Source: Conchiformibius sp.
GTDB taxonomy: Bacteria > Pseudomonadota > Gammaproteobacteria > Burkholderiales > Neisseriaceae
Assembly (NCBI GenBank): GCA_029984035.1
Contig: JASBYJ010000005.1
Coordinates: 1-64,000 of the forward strand
Reading direction: 5' to 3'
Length of the DNA: 64,000 bases
The position numbers were made by a program, and so were the translations under genes. The notes beneath the pieces are model-generated. The model saw nothing but the letters and a program-made list of their open reading frames with translations. It was not told where the DNA came from and did not search any database. Shown here piece after piece: positions 18,206 through 27,454 of this stretch (positions are counted from its first letter, which is position 1; each line of letters starts with the position of its first letter).

Positions 18206-18220
18206 TTTTAGGAGACTATC

Positions 18221-21200
18221 ATGAGTCGCGCACCCCGTATGTTTCATTTGAAACTTCTAACGGCCTGTATCGCCAGCACCTTCCTGCCCCAAGTCATGGC
18301 GCATACCTCCCCTTTTCCGGATATGCCCCTGCATCTGATTGACAGCACGTCCACTACCACTTCTTCGGCACTCAAACCGAATGTATTGCTCCAAATCGAT
18401 ACCGGCTCCACTATGAACTGCAAGGTGGGCGACGTAAACAACCGGGACTGTAACGCGCAATCGGCTACAAGTCGTTTATCCGTAACCAAACGCGCATTGT
18501 CAAGCGTTATCAAAGACCCTCAATACCGCAATGCTTTCCACTGGGGCTTTCTCACTTCTACCGACGGAGGTTCTACCGGCTTCAATACGCGCTCGTGGGC
18601 CGAAGGTATCGCGAACGGTACTCGGCAATTCGGCATTCCTTCGGAGCAGCTGGAAAGAGGGGTCGATTCATTAACGACAACGGGCGTAGGCCTGAACTTC
18701 AATGCGGCGCGTTATCTCGACGGTCTTTATGTATTGGAAAAATCGATGAAATACCGCTGCCAACAGAGTTATTACGTTCTGTTTATGGCGGGTAATATCG
18801 GTGATGTCGGTAATCTGAGAGCCGCCAACCGTACCGATACCCGCGGCTGCGACGTTGACCAAGCCAGACTTTATTTTTACAACAATGTCCCCATGGCTGT
18901 GTGCGGCGGTACCGGCTCGTGGGTAACCAAAAAAGGTTTTGAAGAAGGTAGAACGCAAGTAGGTTCTCATTGGCCGTTTACCTATCAGCACCCCTATCCC
19001 GACCGCTTCCGACAAAGTAGCGCGGGCGGCGGCGGTATATTCAAACCCAAAGACAGAGGCAATCCGACTCTGTTCTCATTCCGTTTGAGAGAATGGGCCA
19101 ACAATATGGATATCATGCGCTATTTTGCCGAAACGGTTTATCTGAACGACTTGAAACCTTCGGGTACCGATGCGGGTGGCGGCAGCTGGAATGACCCGAA
19201 ATACAACAAAGGCAAACAAAATATTACCACCTATGCCATCGGCATGGACTTGGATAATTTTGCCGAAGCCAGATATGCCGTAAACGGTGCATCGGTAGGC
19301 AGAAGTCAAAGCTCGAATCCCCAATCTATTCAGGGGCAGGCAATTATGGTCAATAACGAGCAGAGCTTGAAAAGGGCGTTTGAGGAAATATTTAACAAAA
19401 TCAAGGAAAACGAACAATCGGTCAATGAACCGCCTGAATCCTTCTCCGCCATTGCTCCCTCCGTATCGGCAGAAGAAGATAAAACGGCAAATGCAGATGA
19501 ATGGGTGATAGCGAGCTATTTGGATTTGGGACGGGGCTCCAGCGAACTGCGTGCCTATCCGCTCGCGCGACGGGGACAAACCGAAGTTGGTACCACTTAT
19601 AAAACACCCGATATGAGCGGACGCAAGGCTTTGATTCATAACGGTACTACGGTATCTTGGCTTGACCCCAACCGTTTTTCAGGCAGCAATGCATTCTTCG
19701 GCATCCCCGACAAACAGGCGGGAGGAAGAGTAACCAATGCACAGGAATGGAAAACGGCATTAATCCCTTGGCTTTTGCGTAGCGAATCCGATGCTAACAT
19801 CAACCAAAAAGCAAAAAACGGGAATTTCGCTTTGGAATACCGTGTCCGCAGCACTTCTCCCGACCGCAGAAGTGTTGGCGACATCGTAAATTCCCCGATT
19901 GTTACTTATGCCAATCCTCATGGCAATGCGGAAGGCCATCATCGCCGTTTCTTGGCCACGGCCGCCAATGACGGTATGGTTTATTTGTTTGCACAACAAA
20001 ACGATGCAGAACATCCTTTCCGTTTGTTGCTCAACTATATGCCTGCGGGTATGGAGCGGGAAGCAGCCGACGATACGGTTGCAAAATACTTATCGAAAAT
20101 CGTTCACCCCAATTATGTTGTCGATCCCAAGCAACCGCACCGTTTCTTGGTAAACGGCGGTATCACCCTGCGTATCACCGATAACAAAAACAGTACCGAC
20201 AAAACCAATCCTCCCAACCAACAAATGTTCTTGGTCGGCAATATGGGACAAGGCGGACGCGGTGCTTACGCTCTGAATATAGGCGGGAAAAAACGCTCCG
20301 ACGGCACTAAAATCGGTTTGGATACGCCGGATACCGAGTGGCTGAATACCATACCGATGTTTGAAACGCCCAAAGGTTCGCAAAATACTTTGGGATATAC
20401 GGTAGGTTCTCCGCAAATCGGACGCATTGCTTTCAATCGCACCTTAACCAAAAACGGTAATACCGTAACCAAATCCACCGCTTCGGTAGAAGAACTGACG
20501 CAAGGTGTATTTATCAGCAGCGGTTTTGCTTCTCCTTCTGCGGGTGCCGATATAGAAGAACGTAAAAAGAATAGCGAATCGGCTCTGTATATTTATAGCG
20601 CACTGAGCGGTGTGAATATGGGAACCAGAGAACTGGCACCCGGCGAAAGAATGCAGCGTACTTTCTCCGATGGCACTTTAATTGCAAAATTAAAAGTGGA
20701 TGCTTCCGTTGGCAAAGGCGGCTTGGCTGAGGCTGCTTTGGTCGATTCCGATTTTGACGGTGCTGTTGACTTCGCATATGCCGGCGATTACGGCGGCGGA
20801 CTATACCGTTTTGACTTCCGCGGCGGCAACGAATCCACTTGGACTGTGAAAAAAATCTTCCAAACCGCCGACAACCAACCGATTACTGCGGCACCTGCGG
20901 TTCTTAGACTGGATAAGGATTACTATGTTGTCTTATTCGGTACCGGCACGGATATGTTTACTGATGATGACAAACTGACTCATCAGCAAGCATTCTATGG
21001 TATCCATGACGATTTGAACAACTTGGAGCCCGAAGTCAAACGCCCCAGCGATTTATTGGTACAAACCATTAGTAGCACAACTAAAGACGGCAAGAAAGTT
21101 CGCCAACTTAGCGATAATAAACTTGGCGAACGATACAAAGGCAAAGGTTGGTATTTCAACTTGGATAACACCGGCGAACGTGTTGTGGTGAAACCCACTG

Positions 21201-21748
21201 TCATCTTGAATACCGTTGTGTTCACTACGCGTGATTATCAAACCCAAACTCTGGGCGATAATGAAAACGAAGTAAAAGACAAATGTGTCGTTACAACCAG
21301 CAACAAAGTAGTAGGTGGCGGCTGGGTGATGCAGGTCAGAGGAAACGATGGTGGCTTGATACCTCCGAATGACCCGAATTACGCTTACATCGACTTCTTC
21401 CGTGAAAGTGTAGGAAAAGACCTTGATTTCCGTCCAGATACCATTTATTCTGGATTTGTTCCGGCGAAAGGCTTATTGCGTACGGTTGCCATGATTTTCG
21501 GGAATAAAATCGATCCCACTTCTTCAACCACTTCAGATGGTGATACCGGCGGTTCAGGTAGAGATTCGGCCGCTAAGGAAGGCGGCGACAAGCGAAGTCC
21601 TAAAAAATGCTTAAGATCGGATGAACCTAGCTTGTTTTTCACCAGTGGTTCAGATGCCAGCAACGGCCATGACGCATTTGCGGTTATGGGTCAAATATGT
21701 AAGCCCGATATAATCATACGTCGCTTAAGCTGGAGAGAGATTTATTAA
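18221..21748 (+). CDS. pilC: PilC/PilY1, type IV pilus biogenesis and tip adhesin protein
   Basis: 1175 residues. An N-terminal signal peptide ends near VMA (residue 27). A von Willebrand-like region follows, with QIDTGSTMN at about 59-66. The C-terminal half is the PilC beta-propeller with an Asp-rich calcium loop (DSDFDGAVDFAYAGDYGGGLYR, residues about 845-866) and the closing LSWREIY. PilC stabilises pili against retraction, sits at the pilus tip and mediates adhesion and transformation. AGGAGA lies nine bases before the ATG. Pathogenic Neisseria switch pilC by a G tract inside the gene; here no such tract is seen and the repeat is upstream. It ends at a strong terminator. Confidence 0.93.
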   Translation: MSRAPRMFHLKLLTACIASTFLPQVMAHTSPFPDMPLHLIDSTSTTTSSALKPNVLLQIDTGSTMNCKVGDVNNRDCNAQSATSRLSVTKRALSSVIKDPQYRNAFHWGFLTSTDGGSTGFNTRSWAEGIANGTRQFGIPSEQLERGVDSLTTTGVGLNFNAARYLDGLYVLEKSMKYRCQQSYYVLFMAGNIGDVGNLRAANRTDTRGCDVDQARLYFYNNVPMAVCGGTGSWVTKKGFEEGRTQVGSHWPFTYQHPYPDRFRQSSAGGGGIFKPKDRGNPTLFSFRLREWANNMDIMRYFAETVYLNDLKPSGTDAGGGSWNDPKYNKGKQNITTYAIGMDLDNFAEARYAVNGASVGRSQSSNPQSIQGQAIMVNNEQSLKRAFEEIFNKIKENEQSVNEPPESFSAIAPSVSAEEDKTANADEWVIASYLDLGRGSSELRAYPLARRGQTEVGTTYKTPDMSGRKALIHNGTTVSWLDPNRFSGSNAFFGIPDKQAGGRVTNAQEWKTALIPWLLRSESDANINQKAKNGNFALEYRVRSTSPDRRSVGDIVNSPIVTYANPHGNAEGHHRRFLATAANDGMVYLFAQQNDAEHPFRLLLNYMPAGMEREAADDTVAKYLSKIVHPNYVVDPKQPHRFLVNGGITLRITDNKNSTDKTNPPNQQMFLVGNMGQGGRGAYALNIGGKKRSDGTKIGLDTPDTEWLNTIPMFETPKGSQNTLGYTVGSPQIGRIAFNRTLTKNGNTVTKSTASVEELTQGVFISSGFASPSAGADIEERKKNSESALYIYSALSGVNMGTRELAPGERMQRTFSDGTLIAKLKVDASVGKGGLAEAALVDSDFDGAVDFAYAGDYGGGLYRFDFRGGNESTWTVKKIFQTADNQPITAAPAVLRLDKDYYVVLFGTGTDMFTDDDKLTHQQAFYGIHDDLNNLEPEVKRPSDLLVQTISSTTKDGKKVRQLSDNKLGERYKGKGWYFNLDNTGERVVVKPTVILNTVVFTTRDYQTQTLGDNENEVKDKCVVTTSNKVVGGGWVMQVRGNDGGLIPPNDPNYAYIDFFRESVGKDLDFRPDTIYSGFVPAKGLLRTVAMIFGNKIDPTSSTTSDGDTGGSGRDSAAKEGGDKRSPKKCLRSDEPSLFFTSGSDASNGHDAFAVMGQICKPDIIIRRLSWREIY

Positions 21749-21764
21749 TTTCAGCCTGTCTTGA

Positions 21765-21804
21765 AGAAAAAGCCTCTAAATCTTAAAGATTTAGAGGCTT
21801 TTTG
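21765..21804 (+). terminator. Rho-independent terminator of pilC
   Basis: AGCCTCTAAATCT (21771-21783) and AGATTTAGAGGCT (21787-21799) form a 13-pair hairpin followed by TTTTT. The sequence is not derived from uptake words. Confidence 0.9.
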
Positions 21805-21846
21805 GCAAAAATAAAATTCGTACCAATCAACTTCGGCTTATATTAA

Positions 21847-21979
21847 GGCTCTGTTTTAAAATGAGATTAATGCCTAATCAAAATACATATTCCCTAACAG
21901 GTTGCTGCAAGCTCACATTGAAAGAAAACGTTTCACACAATCTGTTATAGTCATACCAATTAAATCTTACAATATAGTA
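21847..21979. mobile_element. Miniature inverted-repeat element, copy A
   Basis: About 133 bp, AT-rich, with no coding capacity. The left end reads GGCTCTGTTTTAAAATGAGA, the right end is a worn complement of GGCTGTGTTACAAGATT, and the element is flanked by TATATTAA at 21839-21846 and 21980-21987, an 8-bp target duplication. It shares the core CACACAATCTGT and neighbouring sequence with copy B at 53971-54115. The rest of the gltA-pilC gap up to 22172 has no visible gene. Confidence 0.75.
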
Positions 21980-22172
21980 TATATTAATAACATCAGTAAG
22001 AGCGTAAGTATTTATCATATTCAATAATTGGAACAACATCTAAACTTGGCTAGATTAAAACATTTAGATATATCGTATAAAGCATAGTGAAGACAAAAAT
22101 ATTGTGGCAGATAATTCGGTATGGATTGGCAATCTGTCGGCATAGTTAAAGATATATGCAGTACAAAAAACA

Positions 22173-22204
22173 TTTCAGGCAGCCTTAATAGGCTGCCTGA
22201 AAAC
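22173..22204 (-). terminator. Paired uptake-sequence hairpin downstream of gltA
   Basis: TTCAGGCAGCCT (22174-22185) and AGGCTGCCTGAA (22190-22201) form a 12-pair hairpin 25 bases after the gltA stop. Minus-strand continuation is TGTTTTTTG, a good T run. Confidence 0.8.
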
Positions 22205-22228
22205 AGATGAACGTGTGTTATCTATGAA

Positions 22229-23512
22229 TTAGCGTTTATCTATTGATACGAAATCGCGGCGACCTGCGCCTGTGTAAAGCTGACGCGGACGGCCGATTTT
22301 TTGACCGGGATCGCTAATCATTTCATGCCAGTGTGAAATCCAGCCTACTGTACGCGCCAATGCGAAAATAACGGTAAACATGGAAACCGGAATACCCAAT
22401 GCAGATAAAACAATACCTGAATAGAAGTCCACATTCGGATACAGTTTGCGCTCAATAAAGAACGGGTCATTCAATGCAATTTTTTCCAATTCCATTGCCA
22501 GTTTGAATTGCGGGTCGTTTTCCAAGCCCAGTTCTTTCAAAACTTCATGGCAGGTTTCACGCATAATGTTGGCACGAGGATCCATATTGCGATATACACG
22601 GTGGCCAAAGCCCATCAAGCGGTATTTGCGCTCTTTCACCCCTTCCATAAATGCCGGAACATTTTCTACGCTGCCGATTTCGTCCAACATTTTCAACACA
22701 GCTTCATTCGCACCGCCGTGGGACGGCCCCCACAAGCTGGCAATACCAGCCGCGATACAGGCAAAGGGGTTGGCTCCCGAAGAACCTGCCAAACGTACCG
22801 TAGAAGTCGATGCATTTTGTTCGTGGTCGGCATGGAGAGTGAAAATACGGTCCAATGCACGAACCAAAACCGGATTAGGTTCGTATTTCCCGCAAGGTGT
22901 CGCAAACATCATGTGCATGAAGTTGGCAGTATAGCTCAAATCATTGCGCGGATAATTGAACGGCAGACCGTTGGAATAACGATAGCACATCGCCGCAATG
23001 GTCGGGATTTTGGAAATCAGACGGTAAATCGCGATTTTGCGGTGTTCGGGGTCGGAAATTTCCAAGCTGTCTTGATAGAACGCGGAGAGAGCTCCCACCA
23101 CGCCCACCATCATCGCCATCGGGTGCGCGTCGCGGCGGAAACCGCGGAAGAACCAGGTCAATTGTTCGTGCAGCATCGTATGCTTGGTTACAGTCGCAAC
23201 AAATTGTTCCTTTTGCTCCGCAGTAGGCAATTCACCGTAAATCAACAGATAGCATACTTCCAAATAATCGCTGTGTTCAGCCAGCTGCTCAATAGGATAA
23301 CCGCGGTAATACAGCAGGCCTTTTTCACCATCGATAAATGTGATTTTAGATTCGCAACTTGCTGTAGAAACAAATCCCGGGTCAAGAGTGAACATACCTG
23401 TGGCTTTATTCAGGGTACGGATATCGATGACATCGTTTCCCAATGTGCCGCTTAATACCGGCAGCTCCACAGCTTCAAAATTTTCACCTTGCAATTTAAC
23501 TGTTTTAGACAT
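22229..23512 (-). CDS. gltA: Citrate synthase (type II, hexameric)
   Basis: 427 residues. It condenses oxaloacetate and acetyl-CoA at the entry to the TCA cycle. The catalytic set is visible: LHADHEQNASTSTVR (first His), MGFGHRVYRNMDPRA (second His) and NVDFYSGIV (Asp). The N-terminal beta domain (DPGFVSTASCESKITFIDG) marks the NADH-sensitive Gram-negative form. AAGGAGCC precedes the ATG. It is the last gene of the leftward sdh block but has a 166-base gap before it, so it may also have its own promoter. Confidence 0.96.
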   Translation of the reverse strand: MSKTVKLQGENFEAVELPVLSGTLGNDVIDIRTLNKATGMFTLDPGFVSTASCESKITFIDGEKGLLYYRGYPIEQLAEHSDYLEVCYLLIYGELPTAEQKEQFVATVTKHTMLHEQLTWFFRGFRRDAHPMAMMVGVVGALSAFYQDSLEISDPEHRKIAIYRLISKIPTIAAMCYRYSNGLPFNYPRNDLSYTANFMHMMFATPCGKYEPNPVLVRALDRIFTLHADHEQNASTSTVRLAGSSGANPFACIAAGIASLWGPSHGGANEAVLKMLDEIGSVENVPAFMEGVKERKYRLMGFGHRVYRNMDPRANIMRETCHEVLKELGLENDPQFKLAMELEKIALNDPFFIERKLYPNVDFYSGIVLSALGIPVSMFTVIFALARTVGWISHWHEMISDPGQKIGRPRQLYTGAGRRDFVSIDKR

Positions 23513-23678
23513 CTCTGGCTCCTTATGGGTATGTTTGATGTTGTGCTTCTGTTATATGGAAAGGTTGGAAAAACAAGGAAAATCATATCAAAATATGTTT
23601 ATTTCCATATTGTCGGCAATGTGCAATCCATTATCCGTTTATCCGCCCTATCCTCTTTTCAGGCAGCCTGAATAATCA

Positions 23679-23927
23679 TCAAGCCGCTCTGATTTTTTCC
23701 AGCAACGGAATAAAATCCTGCCGTTGCGGTAATTCTTTTTGATTAACCTGTGCCAAAAATTCCTGGTCGGGCAAATCCAAAATATCTACAAAAACCGCCA
23801 ATTCATGATCACTTAAAGTATCAAATCGGGTTTCCATAAACTTCTTGAGCAAAATATCCAGCTCAAGTAATCCGCGTCTTGTCAGAAAGCGGATGCGCCG
23901 CTTCTCGGTTTCGGTAAATCTGCTCAT
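23679..23927 (-). CDS. sdhE: SdhE, flavinylation factor for succinate dehydrogenase
   Basis: 82 residues. The family motif RGxxE is present as TRRGLLELD (about residue 17). It helps attach FAD covalently to SdhA. It lies 75 bases after sdhB in the same direction, and that gap holds an imperfect uptake-sequence hairpin (variant GGCTGTCTGAA against TTCAGGCAGCC). Position and motif together make the call firm. Confidence 0.93.
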   Translation of the reverse strand: MSRFTETEKRRIRFLTRRGLLELDILLKKFMETRFDTLSDHELAVFVDILDLPDQEFLAQVNQKELPQRQDFIPLLEKIRAA

Positions 23928-24001
23928 TATCTTTCATCATGCCATTGTGATACCGTTTATATCGTTTTGGCTGTCTGAAATTTTCAGGCAGCCAAAATAT
24001 C

Positions 24002-24706
24002 TTAAACAGCACGCTGCAACATAATTTCCTTAATTTTACCAATTGCTTTGGTAGGATTGAGGTGTTTGGGACACACGTCCACGCAGTTCATGATGGTGTG
24101 GCAACGGAACAGACGGTAGGGGTCGTTCAGGTTGTCCAAACGTTCGTTGGTGATGGTGTCGCGGCTGTCGGCGATGAAGCGGTAGGCGTTCAGCAAACCG
24201 GACGGGCCGACAAATTTGTCGGGATTCCACCAGAAAGACGGACAGGCGGTGGAGCAGCAGGCGCACAAAATACATTCGTACAAGCCGTCCAATTCGGCGC
24301 GTTCTTCCTGCGTTTGCAAACGCTCGCGCTCGGGCTTGGGCGTGTCGTTCACCACATAGGGCTTGATGGAATGGTATTGTTTGAAAAACTGCGTCATGTC
24401 CACAATCAGGTCGCGGATAACGGGCAGACCCGGCAGGGGGCGCAACACAATCGGTTGCGGCAGGCTGCGGATGTCGGTGAGACACGCCAAGCCGTTTTTG
24501 CCGTTGATGTTCATGCCGTCCGAACCGCAAATCCCCTCGCGGCAGGAGCGGCGGAAAGAAAAGCTGTCGTCTTTGGCTTTGATTTTGACCAGAGCGTCCA
24601 GCAGTTTCACATCGGTCGGCTCGATTTCAATTTCATAATCTTTCATGTACGGCTTGGCATCCGCATCGGGATTGTAGCGGTACACTTGAAAACGTACTTT
24701 TTCCAT
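24002..24706 (-). CDS. sdhB: Succinate dehydrogenase iron-sulfur subunit
   Basis: 234 residues. Cysteine groups for the three clusters are intact: SCREGICGSDGMNINGKN with a following Cys (2Fe-2S), CILCACCSTACP (4Fe-4S) and CHTIMNCVDVCP (3Fe-4S). It passes electrons from SdhA flavin to the membrane quinone site. It follows sdhA by 56 bases and is part of the sdhCDAB transcript. Confidence 0.97.
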   Translation of the reverse strand: MEKVRFQVYRYNPDADAKPYMKDYEIEIEPTDVKLLDALVKIKAKDDSFSFRRSCREGICGSDGMNINGKNGLACLTDIRSLPQPIVLRPLPGLPVIRDLIVDMTQFFKQYHSIKPYVVNDTPKPERERLQTQEERAELDGLYECILCACCSTACPSFWWNPDKFVGPSGLLNAYRFIADSRDTITNERLDNLNDPYRLFRCHTIMNCVDVCPKHLNPTKAIGKIKEIMLQRAV

Positions 24707-24762
24707 TGCTGTGTTCCTTGTCGCGGCGCGTTTCAGGCTGCCTGAACGCGCCGCGCTTTATT

Positions 24763-26526
24763 TTAGTAAACGCGCTTGGCAGGCTCGATGTAGTCCACGG
24801 TCAAAGGTTTGGTGTGGACGGGTTTGTACGCCAAACGGTTGTCCGCCGAATAAAACAGGGTGTGTTTCATCCAGTTTTCGTCATCGCGCTCGGGGTGGTC
24901 GTCCGAAGCGTGTGCGCCGCGCGATTCTTTCCGCGCTTCGGCGGAAATCATGGTGGCTTTGGCAACTTCCATCAGGTTGTCCAGCTCCAAGGCTTCAATC
25001 CGCGCGGTGTTCCACACTTGGCTCTTGTCTTGGATTTCGGTAACTTTCGCGCGCTCGTACAATGCCAATACTTTGTCCACGCCCTCTTTAAGGATTTTGT
25101 CGGTGCGGAACACGCCGGCGTGAAGCTGCACGGTGCGCTGCAATTCGTTGCGCAGGGCATCAACGTTTTCGCCGCCGGTTTGGTTGTTCAAACGGTCAAG
25201 GCGTTGTTTGGTAAATTCGCCCGCGTTTTCAGGCAGCTTTTTCCAATCGCTTTGTTCGTTGATGAAAGCAATCATACTGTCGCCCGCCGATTTGCCGAAT
25301 ACCACCAAATCCAGCAGCGAGTTGGTACCCAAACGGTTCGCGCCGTGTACGGACGCGCAGGCACATTCGCCCGCCGCATACAGCCCTTTTACCACCACTT
25401 CGGGATTATCGCCTTCGGGAACAACGACTTCGCCCAAGTAGTTGGTGGGAATGCCGCCCATCATGTAGTGCGTGGTCGGCACAACGGGAATCGGGTCTTT
25501 AATCGGGTCGATGCCGGCAAACTGAATGGAAATTTCGCGAATGCCCGGCAGTTTGGATTTGATTTTTTCCGCGCCGATGTGGTCGATTTTCAGCAAAACA
25601 TGGTCTTTTTTCGGGCCGCAGCCGCGACCTTCGTAGATTTCCATCGCCATCGCGCGGGACACCACGTCGCGGGAAGCCAAGTCTTTGACGGTGGGCGCAT
25701 AACGTTCCATAAAACGCTCGCCGTCCGCGTTCAGCAGAATGCCGCCCTCGCCGCGCACGCCTTCGGTAATCAGCACGCCCGCACCCGCCACGCCGGTGGG
25801 GTGGAATTGCCAAAATTCCATGTCTTCCAAAGGGATACCGGCACGGGCGCAAATGCCCAAGCCGTCGCCGGTGTTCATAAAGGCGTTGGTGGACGAAGCG
25901 TAGATGCGCCCTGCCCCGCCGGTGGCAAACAAAACGGCTTTGGCGTGGAAAATGTACACGTCGCCGCTTTCCATTTCCATCACGGTAACGCCGACCACAT
26001 CGCCGTCTTCATCGCGAATCAAATCCAGCGCCGTCCATTCCACGAAAAATTGGGTGTTGGCGCGGACGTTTTGCTGGTAGAGGGTGTGCAGCATGGCGTG
26101 GCCAGTACGGTCGGCAACGGCGCAGGCGCGTTCCACGGCGCGTTTGCCGTGTTCGGCGGTGTGGCCGCCGAAAGGACGCTGGTAGATTTTGCCGCTTTCC
26201 ACGCGGTCAAACGGCATGCCCATGTGTTCCAGCTCAATCACGGCTTCGGGCGCGCGGCGGCACATAAATTCAATCGCGTCTTGGTCTCCGAGCCAGTCGG
26301 AGCCTTTGACGGTGTCGTACATATGCCAGTCCCAACGGTCTTCCTGCACGTTGCCCAGCGAGGCGGAAATGCCGCCCTGCGCCGCAACGGTGTGGGAACG
26401 GGTGGGGAAAACTTTGGACAATACGGCGGTGTTCAAACCCGCCTGCGACAGTTGCAGGGCGGCACGCAAACCCGCACCGCCGCCGCCGACGATGACGGCA
26501 TCAAATTTTCTAATCGGGAAAGTCAT
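24763..26526 (-). CDS. sdhA: Succinate dehydrogenase flavoprotein subunit
   Basis: 587 residues. It oxidises succinate to fumarate. FAD is bound through VGGGGAGLRAALQLS near the start and covalently at the His of TRSHTVAAQGG. The catalytic Arg lies in RGEGGILLNADGERF, and HGANRLGTNSLLDLVVFG is conserved. The base composition looks richer in GCG/CGC than neighbouring genes. The start codon and the end of sdhD (26519-26549) are complementary to the NrrF-like sRNA at 45.9 kb, so iron-dependent repression of translation is likely. Confidence 0.97.
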   Translation of the reverse strand: MTFPIRKFDAVIVGGGGAGLRAALQLSQAGLNTAVLSKVFPTRSHTVAAQGGISASLGNVQEDRWDWHMYDTVKGSDWLGDQDAIEFMCRRAPEAVIELEHMGMPFDRVESGKIYQRPFGGHTAEHGKRAVERACAVADRTGHAMLHTLYQQNVRANTQFFVEWTALDLIRDEDGDVVGVTVMEMESGDVYIFHAKAVLFATGGAGRIYASSTNAFMNTGDGLGICARAGIPLEDMEFWQFHPTGVAGAGVLITEGVRGEGGILLNADGERFMERYAPTVKDLASRDVVSRAMAMEIYEGRGCGPKKDHVLLKIDHIGAEKIKSKLPGIREISIQFAGIDPIKDPIPVVPTTHYMMGGIPTNYLGEVVVPEGDNPEVVVKGLYAAGECACASVHGANRLGTNSLLDLVVFGKSAGDSMIAFINEQSDWKKLPENAGEFTKQRLDRLNNQTGGENVDALRNELQRTVQLHAGVFRTDKILKEGVDKVLALYERAKVTEIQDKSQVWNTARIEALELDNLMEVAKATMISAEARKESRGAHASDDHPERDDENWMKHTLFYSADNRLAYKPVHTKPLTVDYIEPAKRVY

Positions 26527-26529
26527 GTT

Positions 26530-26877
26530 TTAACCCCAAATCACATAAAACGAATACACGGTGCAGCCGACCAGCCAAACAATCGTGGCTGCCTGAAGCA
26601 GCAGGCGCAGGCCGAAAGGCTTGACATAGTCCATCCACAGGTCGCGGATGCCGACCCAAGCATGCAGGAAGGCGGCGATAAAGGTAACTTGGGTGAATAC
26701 TTTTACCCAAATCTTGCCGAAAAACGCCTGCCATTGGCTGTAGTTTTCGGCACCGGACAAGCCGACTAAAAAGCACAGGAAAAACACGGCATAGACAGCC
26801 ATAACCACAGCGGTGATACGCTGCATCGCCCAATCGCGCAAGCCGTAGTGTGCGCCGGTGAGTTTGCGGTTTACCAT
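26530..26877 (-). CDS. sdhD: Succinate dehydrogenase membrane anchor subunit D
   Basis: 115 residues, three membrane helices. GLRDWAMQRITAVVMAVY and LHAWVGIRDLWMDYVKP are typical of SdhD and hold heme and quinone contacts. The ATG lies inside the end of sdhC (seven-base overlap), and the sdhA start follows three bases after the stop, so translation of C, D and A is tightly linked. Confidence 0.94.
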   Translation of the reverse strand: MVNRKLTGAHYGLRDWAMQRITAVVMAVYAVFFLCFLVGLSGAENYSQWQAFFGKIWVKVFTQVTFIAAFLHAWVGIRDLWMDYVKPFGLRLLLQAATIVWLVGCTVYSFYVIWG

Positions 26878-27254
26878 AACAAAGCTCCCAAAACCAAAGC
26901 AGAGACAATCCCGCTAATCAATACCCAACGCGCACTTTTACGCGCTGCCTGAAGCTCGACGCCCATATGCGCATCCAGCAGCAAAAAGCGGATACCGGCA
27001 ATCAGGTGGTGCATAAACGCCCACAACAAACCAATCAAAATCAGCTTGGAGAGCGGATGTGCCGCATAAGATTTGTAGGCTGCAAAAGTATCACCGCTGC
27101 TGAGCGAGCCTGCCAAAAGGCAAAGCAATACGGGCAGCAGGATAAAGAGAAGAACACCGCTGATACGGTGCAAAATGGAAACGATACCCGGTATGGGCAG
27201 GCTCTTTGTCAGAACCCGCAAATCCAAAAACACAGGTCTTTGTTTGGTTTGCAT
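26871..27254 (-). CDS. sdhC: Succinate dehydrogenase cytochrome b556 subunit
   Basis: 127 residues, three membrane helices. The SILHRISGVLLF motif (helix 1) and MHHLIAGIRFLLLDAHMG (helix 2) are those of SdhC, with the heme-ligand His in the second. A longer frame is open upstream, but the ATG at 27254 has AGAGGAA five bases before it and gives the family start MQTKQRPVFLDLR. First gene of the sdhCDAB-sdhE-gltA block. No clear -35/-10 pair stands out in the 200 bases upstream. Confidence 0.94.
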   Translation of the reverse strand: MQTKQRPVFLDLRVLTKSLPIPGIVSILHRISGVLLFILLPVLLCLLAGSLSSGDTFAAYKSYAAHPLSKLILIGLLWAFMHHLIAGIRFLLLDAHMGVELQAARKSARWVLISGIVSALVLGALLW

Positions 27255-27454
27255 CTCAGTTCCTCTTGTCATCAATTTAGTATTTAAAAACTCAAAACCG
27301 GCAAGGGCACGTAACACACGCCTACACCTCGCTACAATTTACATGATTTAGCGTTTTTTGAACAGTGCTTTTACGCAAAAAATCTGAATCTGCCGCCTTG
27401 CCAAACCAATGCAGACTTCTTTTTATCCCCGTTTCAGGCTGCCTGAAAGCTCAT

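Noticed and set aside
22508..23455. Plus-strand frame of 315 codons
   Set aside because: Antisense to gltA; no ribosome site and no recognisable domain.
24706..26769. Open frame of 687 codons on the plus strand
   Set aside because: It is antisense to sdhA, which has full family motifs; the frame is a by-product of codon bias.
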